A stretch of 64,000 nucleotides of DNA from Achromobacter agilis (GCF_900496965.1 NZ_UFQB01000015.1:1-64000), one strand, 5' to 3'; positions 33,537 through 42,771 are shown, numbered from the stretch's first letter. Made by a program: numbers and translations. Notes: generated by a model not told the origin, from the letters alone.

Positions 33537-34565
33537 CTACTCGGTCGTTACGTTGGCGCGGCGCACCATCTCGGCCCACTTCTTGCTTTCGCTGCTGATG
33601 AACGCGGCGAACTCGGCGGGCGAGTCCGGCTGGGGCACGGCCCCCTGGTCCCGGATCTGCTTCTGCATATCGGGCGTCCGGATGATGTCGACCACCTGCT
33701 TGTTGATTTCCGCAACGATCGCGTCAGGCGTCTTGGCAGGCGCCCACAGCCCGAACCACGAGACGACCTCGTACCCCGGAACGCCGGCTTCCGCCACGGT
33801 CGGCACATCCGGCAGTTGCTCGCTGCGTTGGGCGGAGGTCACCGCCAGGACCTTCAGGCGGCCTGCCTTGATGTGCGGCAGCGCCGACGGCAGGTTGTCG
33901 AAGATCATGGATATCTGCCCGCCCAGCAGGTCCGTCACCGCGGGGGTGCTGCCCTTGTACGGCACGTGCACCATGTCGACGCCGGTCATCATCTTGAAGG
34001 TCTCGCCCGACATGTGCAGCGTGCTGCCATGGCCGGACGAGCCGAAGGTGAGTTTCCCGGGGTGGCTCTTGCCGTAGGCGATCAGCTCCTTGACGGTGTT
34101 GTACGGCGCGTCCTTGGGCACCACCAGGGCGTTGGGCACCATGGCCGTGCGAGTGATCGGCGCAAAGTCCTTGATGGCGTCGTACGGCATGGATTTGTAC
34201 AGGCTGGGGTTGATCGCATGCGTGCCGATTGTGCCCATCACCAGCGTGTAGCCGTCCGGCGCGGCGCGCGCCACCTGCGCGGTGCCGATATTGCCGCCGG
34301 CGCCCGGCTTGTTCTCGACCACGACGGATACGCCCCACCGCTCGCTCAGGCGCTGGCCGATCACGCGCGCCAGGATATCGGTGGTTCCCCCGGCGGAGAA
34401 CGGGACGCTGATGGTGATCGGCTTGCCGGGATAGCCCTGTGCGCCTTGCGCCTCGGCCGCGTTCGCGGTACCCAGCGCCACCGCCAATCCCAGAATGGCC
34501 AAGGCCTTCAGGGATGCCTTTCGCGCCAGGGATGCGGGCGCGTCGCTACGGATTGTTTTGAACAT
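33537..34565 (-). CDS. Bug-family tripartite tricarboxylate solute-binding protein
   Basis: A 342-residue periplasmic binding protein (signal peptide about 1-40, AEAQGAQGYP) with the Bug motifs YPGKPITISVPFSAGGTTDILAR, VVENKPGAGGNIG and TYGSSGHGS-like segment. Bug proteins bind carboxylates and feed TctAB permeases; no tctA or tctB is present here. Within this operon it probably captures the carboxylic acid that the enzymes degrade. It has a GAGGAG ribosome binding site. Confidence 0.92.
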   Translation of the reverse strand: MFKTIRSDAPASLARKASLKALAILGLAVALGTANAAEAQGAQGYPGKPITISVPFSAGGTTDILARVIGQRLSERWGVSVVVENKPGAGGNIGTAQVARAAPDGYTLVMGTIGTHAINPSLYKSMPYDAIKDFAPITRTAMVPNALVVPKDAPYNTVKELIAYGKSHPGKLTFGSSGHGSTLHMSGETFKMMTGVDMVHVPYKGSTPAVTDLLGGQISMIFDNLPSALPHIKAGRLKVLAVTSAQRSEQLPDVPTVAEAGVPGYEVVSWFGLWAPAKTPDAIVAEINKQVVDIIRTPDMQKQIRDQGAVPQPDSPAEFAAFISSESKKWAEMVRRANVTTE

Positions 34566-34607
34566 TGTCTCCTCGCTTGTTGTCAGTTTTTTCTGGAGCG
34601 GCCCGCT

Positions 34608-34820
34608 TTAGTCCAGCAATGCGAGCTCCTGCCCCTCTTCCACCTCGTCTCCGACCGCCACCAGAACTTTGGCGATACGGCCGCTTGCTTCGCTCTCGAC
34701 GGGAATCTCCATTTTCATGGACTCGACCTTGAACGCCTCGTCGCCCGGTCCGACCTGCGCTCCCTCCTCTACGCAACAAGCCACCACGCGGCCCGCCACG
34801 TTCGACACAATCTTCTTCAT
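34608..34820 (-). CDS. Biotin carboxyl carrier protein, minimal
   Basis: A 70-residue biotinyl domain only. The biotin attachment site is K36 in ESMKME. It carries carboxybiotin between the biotin carboxylase and carboxyltransferase encoded beside it, with no N-terminal extension. ATG 34820 overlaps the biotin carboxylase stop by 4 nt. Confidence 0.93.
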   Translation of the reverse strand: MKKIVSNVAGRVVACCVEEGAQVGPGDEAFKVESMKMEIPVESEASGRIAKVLVAVGDEVEEGQELALLD

Positions 34821-36184
34821 GCTTGCTCCTTTATCGCCTCGGTTGAGATCAATGCCTGCAAGCCGTCCACGGTCATCGCGCCCGCCTGGAACCGCTCGGA
34901 CCGGAGCACCTGCAGAATCATCGGAATATTGGTCTTGATGCCCTCTACCCGCGTATTGCCCAACGCGTCGATCAGCGCGCGGGTGGCGGCTTCGCGGGTC
35001 TCGGCATGCGTGACGATCTTCGCGACCATGGGGTCGTAATGGCTGGAAACCCGGTTGCCCGCGGCATAGCCGGTTTCGATCCGCAGCCCCGGCCGCGCGG
35101 CCGGCAGGTCGAACGCCTTCAAGACGCCAGGCGACGGCAGGAAACGCACCGGGTCCTCCGCATACACGCGCGCTTCGATGGCATGCCCCTTCAGGACCGG
35201 TTTCTGCCCGATCACCGCCGACAGCGTCTCGCCCGCGGCCAGGCGGATCTGGGCCTGCACGATGTCCACGCCGGTAACCGCCTCGGTAATGGCATGCTCC
35301 ACCTGCAGGCGGGTATTGACCTCCAGGAAGGAAAAGCCGCTGTCGGGCGTGTAGAGCATCTCCACCGTGCCGATGACGTCATAGCCGATCTCGCCCAGGA
35401 TCGCCGACAACCGGCTGGCCATGTCCGCCACGGCCTGGCGGTCGATCGCGGGCGCAGGCGCCTCCTCGATCACCTTCTGGTAGCGGCGCTGAGTGGAGCA
35501 ATCGCGTTCGTACAGGGACAGGACGTTCCCGTACCGGTCCGCCAGAAACTGGAATTCGATGTGCCGCGGCGCCTGGATGAACCGCTCCAGATACAGGGAA
35601 GCGTCGCCGAATGCCTTCTCGGCCATGCCGCGGGCGCGCTCCCAGCAAACCGCCAGGGAGCCGGCATCTTCGACCGGAACCATACCGATGCCGCCCCCTC
35701 CTCCCGCCGGCTTGATCAGGACCGGAAATCCCAGCGCTTCGGCGGCGCGGCGGACGGCTGCCAAGTTGGCTCCGGGCAGGATGCCCGTGCTGCCGCCCGC
35801 AGGCAGCCCATGCCGCTGCATCAGCGACCGCGCCGCGGCCTTGTTGCCCAGCGCGTCGATCCATTGGGAGGAAGGGCCGATGAAGCAGTGTCCGGCCGCT
35901 TCGACGCGGCGGGCGAATTGCGCGTTCTCCGATAGGAATCCATAGCCGGGATGCAGCGCATCGGCGCCGCTGCGCGCCATGACGCCGAGCAGCGCATCCT
36001 GGTTGAGATAGCTGTCCCGGGCCGGCGCCGGGCCGACGCAGAAGCGCTCGTCGGCCTGCCGCACATAGGGCAGATCGGCGTCGGCCTCGGAATACACCGC
36101 GACGGACTGCAGGCCCAGCGCCTTCACGGCGCGCAAGATGCGCGCGGCCGCGGCGCCACGGTTGGCGATCAGTATTTTTTTCAT
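34817..36184 (-). CDS. Biotin carboxylase subunit of an acyl-CoA carboxylase
   Basis: A 455-residue ATP-grasp enzyme that carboxylates biotin from bicarbonate and ATP. N-terminal IANRGAAAARI, HPGYGFLSEN, the glycine loop KPAGGGGGIGM, IEFQFLAD and EVNTRLQVEH are visible. The loop has Ile where E. coli AccC has Arg (GGGGGRGM). It is shorter than fused acyl-CoA carboxylase alpha chains because the carrier is a separate gene. It belongs to the operon-specific carboxylase, not the housekeeping acetyl-CoA carboxylase, judging by its neighbours. Confidence 0.92.
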   Translation of the reverse strand: MKKILIANRGAAAARILRAVKALGLQSVAVYSEADADLPYVRQADERFCVGPAPARDSYLNQDALLGVMARSGADALHPGYGFLSENAQFARRVEAAGHCFIGPSSQWIDALGNKAAARSLMQRHGLPAGGSTGILPGANLAAVRRAAEALGFPVLIKPAGGGGGIGMVPVEDAGSLAVCWERARGMAEKAFGDASLYLERFIQAPRHIEFQFLADRYGNVLSLYERDCSTQRRYQKVIEEAPAPAIDRQAVADMASRLSAILGEIGYDVIGTVEMLYTPDSGFSFLEVNTRLQVEHAITEAVTGVDIVQAQIRLAAGETLSAVIGQKPVLKGHAIEARVYAEDPVRFLPSPGVLKAFDLPAARPGLRIETGYAAGNRVSSHYDPMVAKIVTHAETREAATRALIDALGNTRVEGIKTNIPMILQVLRSERFQAGAMTVDGLQALISTEAIKEQA

Positions 36185-36194
36185 GGACGTCGCC

Positions 36195-37739
36195 TCAAGG
36201 CCGGTATCCCGTGGCCACCTGCCCCGGCTTGCGCAGCGGCGCGGCCAGGTTCGCGAATTCGACCAGGCGCGCGCGGGTCGCCGCCGGATCGATGATGTCC
36301 TCGATCACAAAGGCTTCGGCGCTGCGGAACGGAGACGTCAGGCTGCGCACCTTTGCCTCGATCTCCGCCCGCTTGGCCTCGGGATCGTCGGACGCCTCGA
36401 TTTCCGACCGGTAGGCCACCTCCAGGCCGCCCTCGATGGGCAACGACCCCCACTGGGCCGAGGGCCAGGCATAGCGGAAGTTGAACCGGCTGGAATTCTG
36501 GTGGCCGCCGGCGGCCACCCCGAAGGCGCGCCGCATGATGAGGGAGAACCACGGCACCGTCGACTGCGACACCGCCGTCAGGGCGCGCACCCCGGCGCGC
36601 ATCACGCCGTCCTTTTCCGCTTCCAGGCCGATCTGGAAACCCGCGATATCCACCAGGTTCACCACCGGCAGGTGGAAGGTTTCGGCCAGATCAACCAGGC
36701 GGATGAATTTCTCGGCGGTCTGCCGGTCCCAGCCGCCGCCGTAGTGATAAGGATTGCTGGCGGCGAACAGCACGGGCCAGCCATCGATCCTTGCCAGGCC
36801 GCCGACGATCGCCTTGCCCCAATGCCGCCCGATCTCGAACACGCTGCCGGGATCGAACAGGGTGTCCAGTATCGGCCGGATCTTGTAGACCTTGCGCGTG
36901 TCCTTCGGAATGGCCGTTCTCAGCCATTCCTGCTCCGCGGCGGCCGCCGGGACCTCGCCCCGGGGCGGCACGTCGTACACCGAAGCGGGCAGATACGACA
37001 GGAAGCGGCGGGCGGCCAGGAACGCCTCGTCCTCGCTGTCTACCTCATCATCCACCACGCCGTTGCGCGTGTGGATGGCGCTTCCGCCCAGCTCGTTCTT
37101 GCTCAGGTGCTGGCCGATCTTGGCCACCACCGGCGGCCCCGCGATGAACAGCTGCGACGTGTCCTTCACCATCACCGAATAATGGCTGCCCGCGACCCGC
37201 GCCGCGCCCTGCCCCGCCACCGATCCCAGCGCCAGCGACACCACGGGCACCTGGGTCAGGTTGCGGGCCACGTAGGGCCATATCTTCATTTTGGGCAGCA
37301 AGGCATGGCCCATCTTCTCGATGTTCTTGACCGACCCGCCGCCGCCCGTGCCATCGATCAGGCGCACAAGAGGAAGCCGCAGGTCGAACGCCATCTGTTC
37401 GGCGAACATCATCTTGTCGCCGACGGCTCCGTCGTTCGCCCCGCCGCGCACCGTGAAGTCGTCGCCCACCACCACGACGCTTTTCCGGTCGAGCGTCGCG
37501 CGCCCCATGATCACGTTGGACGGCACCACGTTCGTGAGTTGCCCGTGCTCGTCATACTCGCCGCTGCCGGCCAGTCCGCCCACTTCGAGAAACGACCCGC
37601 CATCGACCAGCCGCTCGATGCGCTGGCGGATGTCCAGCTTGCCCGCGTCATGCTGGCGCTTGATCTTCTCCGGACCGCCCATGCGCAGGGAATATTCCTT
37701 GCGGCGTTCCAGCTCTTCCAACTCGTGAGTCCAACTCAT
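36195..37739 (-). CDS. Acyl-CoA carboxylase carboxyltransferase subunit
   Basis: A 514-residue carboxyltransferase of the PccB/MmdA type with two crotonase-like halves. Conserved segments include the N-terminal RIERLVDGGSFLEVG, the oxyanion regions LIDGTGGGGS and ALGSVAGQGAARVAGSHY, and VNLVDIAGFQIG. It moves CO2 from carboxybiotin to an acyl-CoA. The substrate is not predictable from sequence alone. ATG 37739 with GGAGG five nt upstream is preferred over TTG 37751. Confidence 0.92.
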   Translation of the reverse strand: MSWTHELEELERRKEYSLRMGGPEKIKRQHDAGKLDIRQRIERLVDGGSFLEVGGLAGSGEYDEHGQLTNVVPSNVIMGRATLDRKSVVVVGDDFTVRGGANDGAVGDKMMFAEQMAFDLRLPLVRLIDGTGGGGSVKNIEKMGHALLPKMKIWPYVARNLTQVPVVSLALGSVAGQGAARVAGSHYSVMVKDTSQLFIAGPPVVAKIGQHLSKNELGGSAIHTRNGVVDDEVDSEDEAFLAARRFLSYLPASVYDVPPRGEVPAAAAEQEWLRTAIPKDTRKVYKIRPILDTLFDPGSVFEIGRHWGKAIVGGLARIDGWPVLFAASNPYHYGGGWDRQTAEKFIRLVDLAETFHLPVVNLVDIAGFQIGLEAEKDGVMRAGVRALTAVSQSTVPWFSLIMRRAFGVAAGGHQNSSRFNFRYAWPSAQWGSLPIEGGLEVAYRSEIEASDDPEAKRAEIEAKVRSLTSPFRSAEAFVIEDIIDPAATRARLVEFANLAAPLRKPGQVATGYRP

Positions 37740-37772
37740 TACCGCCTCCAATAGCGGCGCCCGCCTGCCGGC

Positions 37773-38441
37773 TCAAGGCGCCAATTCGATCCACGCATCG
37801 TCCAGGGTCAAGGCCACGGCGGTTCGCGCCTGCAGCGTGGCGAAATCCAGCCCCCCTGCCATCGCCCGCACGCGCAGCCCGTCCGGCGTCACGTCGATGA
37901 CGGCGAGGTCGCTGTAGATGCGGTCGACCACGCCCTTGCCGGTGAGCGGATAGGTGCATTCGGGCACGATCTTCGGCCGGCCGTCCCGGTCCATGTGCTG
38001 CATCATCACGAAGATGCGCTTGGCCCCCGCCACCAGGTCCATGGCGCCGCCCACGGCCGGGATCGAGTCCTCGCTTCCGGTATCCCAGTTGGCCAGGTCT
38101 CCCTCGGCCGAGACCTGGAATGCGCCCAGCACCGTCAGGTCGATATGGCCGCCGCGCATCATGGCGAAGGACACGACGTGGTCGGTGATGGATGCCCCGG
38201 TGTCCAGCGCGACCGGGTCCTTGCTGGCATTGAGCAGGTCGCCGTCGACCGCCTGGCCCGGCGCCAGGCCTTTCATGCCCAGGATGCCGTTCTCGCTGTG
38301 CAGGACGATGCCGCGCTCGGGCGACAGGTAATCGGCTACCAGGGTCGGCATGCCGATGCCCAGGTTGACGTAGGAAGCGGGCGCGATGTCGCCGGCGACG
38401 ATCTGCGCCATGCGTTCGCGCGATAAGGGTTCAATTGGCAT
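37773..38441 (-). CDS. 3-oxoacid/3-oxoadipate-type CoA-transferase, beta subunit
   Basis: A 222-residue family I CoA-transferase B subunit. The catalytic Glu is E50 in HSENGILG; VNLGIGMPT, SFAMMRGGHIDLTVLGAFQVS, GDLANW and VGGAMDLVAGAK follow, close to PcaJ. It forms a heteromer with the next upstream gene and passes CoA between an acyl-CoA and a free acid. Its start lies 11 nt inside the alpha-subunit gene. Confidence 0.92.
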   Translation of the reverse strand: MPIEPLSRERMAQIVAGDIAPASYVNLGIGMPTLVADYLSPERGIVLHSENGILGMKGLAPGQAVDGDLLNASKDPVALDTGASITDHVVSFAMMRGGHIDLTVLGAFQVSAEGDLANWDTGSEDSIPAVGGAMDLVAGAKRIFVMMQHMDRDGRPKIVPECTYPLTGKGVVDRIYSDLAVIDVTPDGLRVRAMAGGLDFATLQARTAVALTLDDAWIELAP

Positions 38442-39117
38442 GGCGGCACTCGACGATGCGTTGCACGAATATTCCCGGCGTCATTACATGCTCCGGCGCC
38501 AGGTCTCCCAAGGGCATGATCTCGTCGACCTGGGCGACAGCCAGCCGGGCGGCCATGCACATCACCGGCCCGAAATTGCGGCTGGCGTAGCGGTAGGTCA
38601 GGTTGCCGGCGCGATCGCCGTACTGGGCCTTTACGAACGCCACGTCGCCCGGCAGCGGTGTTTCCAGCACGTAGCCGCGCCCATCGATGCTGCGAGTTTC
38701 CTTCCCCTCCGCCAGGCGGGTGCCATAGGCCGTAGGCGTGAAAAAGGGGCCGATGCCCGCGCCGGCGGCACGCAGCCGTTCGGCCAGCGTGCCCTGCGGC
38801 ACGACCTCCAGCTCGATACGGCCGGCGGCATACCATTCCCCGAACGCGGCCGCGTTCGGCTTCTTCGGATTCGACGAACGCGCGAAAGAGCAGATCACCT
38901 TCCGCACGCGTCCGGCCCGGATCAGCTGGCTCAGGCCCTGCTCGCCATTGCCCGCGTTGTTGTTGACGATGGTCAGCTCGCGGGCGCCCGTCTCCAGCAG
39001 CGCCTGCAGCAGTTCCGTCGGCACGCCCGACGCCCCGAAGCCGCCGATCAGCAGCGTCGCGCCGTCCGCCACTCCGGCGACCGCGGCCTCCAGGGAAGGT
39101 ACGATTTTGTTCAGCAT
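38431..39117 (-). CDS. 3-oxoacid/3-oxoadipate-type CoA-transferase, alpha subunit
   Basis: A 228-residue A subunit with GGFGASGVPTELLQAL, IVNNNAGNGEQGL, VICSF, VPQGTLAERLRAAGAGIG and FFTPTAYGT, closely matching PcaI. The frame is open far upstream, but ATG 39117 (MLNKIVPSLEAAVAG) is the family start. It overlaps the beta-subunit gene by 11 nt, which fits a 1:1 heteromer. No other protocatechuate-pathway gene is nearby, so 3-oxoadipate need not be the substrate. Confidence 0.92.
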   Translation of the reverse strand: MLNKIVPSLEAAVAGVADGATLLIGGFGASGVPTELLQALLETGARELTIVNNNAGNGEQGLSQLIRAGRVRKVICSFARSSNPKKPNAAAFGEWYAAGRIELEVVPQGTLAERLRAAGAGIGPFFTPTAYGTRLAEGKETRSIDGRGYVLETPLPGDVAFVKAQYGDRAGNLTYRYASRNFGPVMCMAARLAVAQVDEIMPLGDLAPEHVMTPGIFVQRIVECRHAN

Positions 39118-39149
39118 GGATATTCCCAAGTCGATGGACCCGGCGGCGC

Positions 39150-40322
39150 CTACAGCGCCTGCCCCGTACCGAGGATCGCGGTGGACTGGCTGGACAAGGT
39201 GCCGCCGTTGCCGTGCACCAGCGCCAGGTTCGGCTCCTTCAGCTGGCGCGCGCCGCACTCGCCGCGCAACTGCCGCACCGCCTCCACCATGAGAAACACG
39301 CCGTACATGCCAGGGTGCACGCAAGACAGGCCGCCGCCGTTGGTATTGACCGCCAGGCGCCCGCCAGGCGCGATCGCGCCGTCGTCGACGAAGGCTCCGC
39401 CCTCGCCTTTCCCGCAAAAGCCCAGGTCCTCGAGGAACAGGATCGTGTTGATGGTGAAAGCGTCGTACAGCATGGCCAGGTCCATATCCTTCGCGCTCAC
39501 CCCGGCCATCTCGTAGCAGCGCTTGCCCGACTCCAGGGCCGCCGTCACCGTCAGGTCGTGCATGGACGACACCTGGCGGTTCCACACGGCGGTGGCGTTG
39601 CCCAGCACGTAGACGGGCGGCTTGGCGCAGTCCCGCGCCCGGTCCGACCGCGTCATGACGAATGCACCGGCGCCGTCGCTCACCATGCAGCAGTCGCGCA
39701 CCGTAAAGGGTTCGCACACCGAGCGGGCGCTGGCCACGTCATCCAGCGACAAGGGATCCCTCATGGTGGCTTCGGGGTTCAATTGCGCCCATTTGCGCGC
39801 CGCCACCGCCACCTCCGACAACTGCTTGCGCGTCGTGCCGTACTGATGCATGTGGCGGCTTGCCGCCAACGCGTAGGCAGCCACCGGCATGGGCGGGTCG
39901 TAGGGGGTCTCGTAGGGCTGGGGATCCAGGAATTTCCGGACCCGGGTCAGGTCGGCGCGGTTGAACTTGGCCGTGCGCTGCGTGCTGCCGTAGCACACCA
40001 GGACGGCATTGCATTGCCCGGAGGCCAGCGCGTGCATAGCCGGCAGCAGGTGCGCCACATAACTGGACCCGCCTATCATGGTGCTGTCCAGGAACGTGGG
40101 CCGGATGCCGAGATACTCGGCAACCGACATCCCCCACATGGTCGACAGGGAGCTGCAGGTGGTGATCCCGTCGATGTCCTTGAGGCTCAGGCCGGCATCG
40201 GCAATGGCTGTCATTGCCGCCTGCGCAAGCACCTCCTGCTCGGTGTAGCCCGCGGCCTGCCCCAGCCCGGCCTGCCCCACCCCGACGATAGCCGCGCGGC
40301 CCCGCAAATCGTGCAGGTTCAT
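39150..40322 (-). CDS. SCP-x-type thiolase/acetyl-CoA acetyltransferase
   Basis: A 390-residue protein of the thiolase-like, lipid-transfer (SCP-x) subfamily: N-terminal AAIVGVGQAGLG, DIDGITTC, GGSSYVAHLLPAMHALASGQCNAVLVCYG, DGAGAFVMT, DAFTI and the C-terminal HGNGG. These enzymes usually form a complex with a DUF35 OB-fold protein, encoded here just upstream with a 4-nt overlap. Retro-Claisen or retro-aldol cleavage of a 3-oxo- or 3-hydroxyacyl-CoA is the likely reaction. Confidence 0.88.
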   Translation of the reverse strand: MNLHDLRGRAAIVGVGQAGLGQAAGYTEQEVLAQAAMTAIADAGLSLKDIDGITTCSSLSTMWGMSVAEYLGIRPTFLDSTMIGGSSYVAHLLPAMHALASGQCNAVLVCYGSTQRTAKFNRADLTRVRKFLDPQPYETPYDPPMPVAAYALAASRHMHQYGTTRKQLSEVAVAARKWAQLNPEATMRDPLSLDDVASARSVCEPFTVRDCCMVSDGAGAFVMTRSDRARDCAKPPVYVLGNATAVWNRQVSSMHDLTVTAALESGKRCYEMAGVSAKDMDLAMLYDAFTINTILFLEDLGFCGKGEGGAFVDDGAIAPGGRLAVNTNGGGLSCVHPGMYGVFLMVEAVRQLRGECGARQLKEPNLALVHGNGGTLSSQSTAILGTGQAL

Positions 40323-40720
40323 GCCGTTTCCTCCGAGGGTTCGAACACGATTTGCGCGGCATCGCCCAGGGCGGCGATGCGGGCCGCCACGCGCATCCCG
40401 ATCCGCACGCGCTCGGGCGCGATCGTCCTGACCTGGCTCATCATCCGCACGCCTTCCTGCAGATCGACGAGGCATACGTTGTAGTCGCCGCCCTGCTCCG
40501 GTTTGCGATACACGGTGGTGGTGGCATAGACCACGCCCTTGCCGGACGGCGCGAACCATTCCAATGCCGTGCCGCCGCAATGCGGGCACATCCAGCGCGG
40601 ATAGAAAATCGCCTGGCCGCAACCGGCACAGCGTTGAATCTCGAACCGGCCCGCCGCCAGGCCGTCTAGATAGATCTGCTCGGGTCCTGCCCCGGCCCGT
40701 GCACTGCTCTGGATCTCCAC
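40319..40720 (-). CDS. DUF35 Zn-ribbon/OB-fold partner of the thiolase
   Basis: A 133-residue protein with a rubredoxin-like zinc ribbon (C31, C34, C45, C48 in CAGCG...CPHCGG) and an OB fold (about 55-125). DUF35 proteins bind and activate SCP-x-type thiolases in acyl-CoA metabolism. It starts at GTG 40720 with AGGAG upstream and is the first gene of the operon; its stop overlaps the thiolase start. Confidence 0.9.
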   Translation of the reverse strand: MEIQSSARAGAGPEQIYLDGLAAGRFEIQRCAGCGQAIFYPRWMCPHCGGTALEWFAPSGKGVVYATTTVYRKPEQGGDYNVCLVDLQEGVRMMSQVRTIAPERVRIGMRVAARIAALGDAAQIVFEPSEETA

Positions 40721-40859
40721 CCTCGTCTCCTGTTATGTCCAGCATTGCGGGCCAGTGTAGGGAGGTGGATTCCAGAGATAAACGGATCCTAGGGCAAATC
40801 ACCTTTAACTTTCTGCGAAGGAATCGCTAAGATGGCGTGGATTCCCACGCCCGGCCGCC

Positions 40860-41792
40860 ATGTACATCCTGATCGAGCATCTCAAGCACGTCCTCAATTT
40901 CGTGCGTGTCGCGGACAGCGGCAGCTTCACCGCCGCCGCGCACCGGCTCGGCGTGTCGCCGGCCGCCGTCAGCAAAAGCGTTTCCCTGCTGGAGGGCAAG
41001 CTGGGCGTGAAGCTGCTGAACCGCACCACGCGCAGCCTGTCGTTGACCGACGACGGAGAGCTGCTGCTGCAGCGTTGCCGTCTCATCCTGCTGGAGGTAG
41101 AGGCCACGGAAGCGGAAGTAACGGGCGCCAGCCTGACGCCCCGCGGCAAGCTGCGCGTGCATGCGCCCGTCGGCATGGGAAGAAAAGTCATCATGCCCGC
41201 CCTGCTGTCGCTGACGGCACGCTACCCCGGCCTATCGATCAATTCCGATTTCAGCGACCGCGTTCCCAACCTGGCCGAAGAAGGGCTCGACGCCACCATC
41301 CGGATCGGCGTCACCGCCGACTCGCGGGTCATCGCCAAGACGCTCTCGCGGCTGCGCTACGTCACGTGCGCCAGCCCTGCCTACCTGAATGCGCACGGCA
41401 CGCCGGCCACGCCGGCCGACCTGGAACGGCACAACTGCCTGGCCTACGTCCAGTGGCAGACCGGCCGCTACCACGAATGGGACTTCCAGAAAGGAGAAGA
41501 GCGCTACACGATCACGCCCGGCGGCAACCTGAACGTCAACCACCCGGAGGCGATCCTGGACGCCGTGGTAGCCGGAGCCGGCATCGCGCGTATGGCGAGT
41601 TTCATCGCGGAGTCGGCCGTCATGGACGGACGCCTCAAACTCGTCCTGACCGACTGGATCGCGCCCGGCACGCCGGTGCAGCTGGTTTACCTACCCAACC
41701 GGCACCTATCGCCGCGCATCCGCGCGTTCGTCGATGCAATGACCGAAGCCCTGCCCCCCAAATTGCCCTGGGAAACGGCCATGGGCCTGTAG
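40860..41792 (+). CDS. LysR-type transcriptional regulator
   Basis: A 310-residue LTTR with an N-terminal winged helix (about 8-66: FVRVADSGSFTAAAHRLGVSPAAVSKSV, LLNRTTRSLSLTDDG) and a substrate-binding domain (about 92-295). It diverges from the catabolic operon across 139 nt and is its probable regulator, with an acid or acyl-CoA intermediate as inducer; this is inference from position. There is no strong ribosome binding site at ATG 40860. A hairpin terminator follows. Confidence 0.92.
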   Translation: MYILIEHLKHVLNFVRVADSGSFTAAAHRLGVSPAAVSKSVSLLEGKLGVKLLNRTTRSLSLTDDGELLLQRCRLILLEVEATEAEVTGASLTPRGKLRVHAPVGMGRKVIMPALLSLTARYPGLSINSDFSDRVPNLAEEGLDATIRIGVTADSRVIAKTLSRLRYVTCASPAYLNAHGTPATPADLERHNCLAYVQWQTGRYHEWDFQKGEERYTITPGGNLNVNHPEAILDAVVAGAGIARMASFIAESAVMDGRLKLVLTDWIAPGTPVQLVYLPNRHLSPRIRAFVDAMTEALPPKLPWETAMGL

Positions 41793-41800
41793 AAACGGTT

Positions 41801-41822
41801 GGGGCGCCTCGAAAGGCGCCCC
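41801..41822. terminator. Hairpin between LysR gene and SYLF lipoprotein gene
   Basis: A perfect 9-bp stem (GGGGCGCCT / AGGCGCCCC) with CGAA loop lies 9 nt after the LysR stop and 25 nt from the stop of the convergent SYLF gene. A short T-run follows on the plus strand. Confidence 0.75.
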
Positions 41823-41847
41823 GGTTTGTCATCCCCGCGCGGCCCGG

Positions 41848-42441
41848 TTACAGAAGCAGCGGCGAGATTTTGCTGCCATCGACCGACACGCCAGCCATCA
41901 GACCGCCATTGTTCAGGACGAAGCCGACGATGGGCTGCTGGGCAGTATTCGTGTCGATGCTGCCGTTGACGCCGACGTTGGCCACGGCGACCGTCGCGTC
42001 CGCGCCTACCGTCCAGCCGCTGCTGTTGCGGAACTGGGCCAGGGCGCCGTCCGTCATGAACAGGAGCACCATGGCCTTGGACTGGGCGCCTGCCTGCAGC
42101 CCGATGGAGCCTCCGGTGACGCTGTAGTAGCCGCTGTCCGCGCCTTCCACGCGCAATACGCCCGTTCCGTGCTGGGCCCCCACGATGAAGCTTGCGCTCA
42201 GCACGGCGGGAAACACCAGCACGCCGCGCGCGCGCTCCACCAATTGCTTGGCCTGGGGCGAGGACTCGTAGAGCTTGGATAAGGTGGCGTTCGCGGCGGC
42301 GTCCAGCTCCTGCCTTTTCTCGGCGGCCGTGGCCGTCGACTGAGAGGTGGTTGTCGTGCAGCCCGCGAAAAGCAGGCTGGCCACGCTGAGCATTGCTGCG
42401 GCCACGCCGGCCCGGCGCAACTTCGGAAACGTATCAAGCAT
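41848..42441 (-). CDS. YSC84/SYLF-domain lipoprotein
   Basis: A 197-residue predicted lipoprotein (lipobox FAGC, Cys28) with a SYLF/YSC84 domain: LYESSPQAKQLVERARGVLVFP, then GVLRVEG, GYYSVTGGSIGLQAGAQSKAMVLLFM and NVGVNGS. The family binds lipids in eukaryotes; bacterial members are envelope lipoproteins of unclear role. A strong ribosome binding site (AAGGAG at six to seven nt) supports ATG 42441. Confidence 0.88.
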   Translation of the reverse strand: MLDTFPKLRRAGVAAAMLSVASLLFAGCTTTTSQSTATAAEKRQELDAAANATLSKLYESSPQAKQLVERARGVLVFPAVLSASFIVGAQHGTGVLRVEGADSGYYSVTGGSIGLQAGAQSKAMVLLFMTDGALAQFRNSSGWTVGADATVAVANVGVNGSIDTNTAQQPIVGFVLNNGGLMAGVSVDGSKISPLLL

Positions 42442-42771
42442 CTAGCGCTCCTTTCTTTTTATCGATCCTGACTGCCCGGAACAGCCCGGGCGGGCGTTGC
42501 AATCCTACCCTGTTTTGGGCTCGATGCCTTGGCCGCGGCTTCGTCACGTCCGTGGCACACAGCAGTTGGCGATGCGCGCTAGGAAGACTGCCAGACAAGA
42601 AAGCCCGCGAGAGCTTTCGTTTGCACTCGGCGCCCGAGCACCGGACAACGCGCATTGCGCACCGCAAGAACACGGTCGATCCGCCGGATCGCCTGGCTGC
42701 GCCTTGTCACGGCCGCGTCACTGGCGCGGTCTATAAAACAGGCCCTCGTGTCCAATCAGGATGTTTTTGCA
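42442..42771. promoter_or_regulatory. 330-nt divergent intergenic region; nothing specific seen
   Basis: It separates the SYLF lipoprotein and metallophosphoesterase genes, so it must hold both promoters. I see no convincing small gene, hairpin or repeat. A short TATAAAA occurs at 42731-42737, about 35 nt before the phosphoesterase start. Confidence 0.4.

Noticed and set aside
37773-39117. Naming the CoA-transferase genes pcaJ and pcaI
   Set aside because: Sequence is close, but no other protocatechuate gene is near and the context is an acyl-CoA carboxylase operon; substrate not proven.
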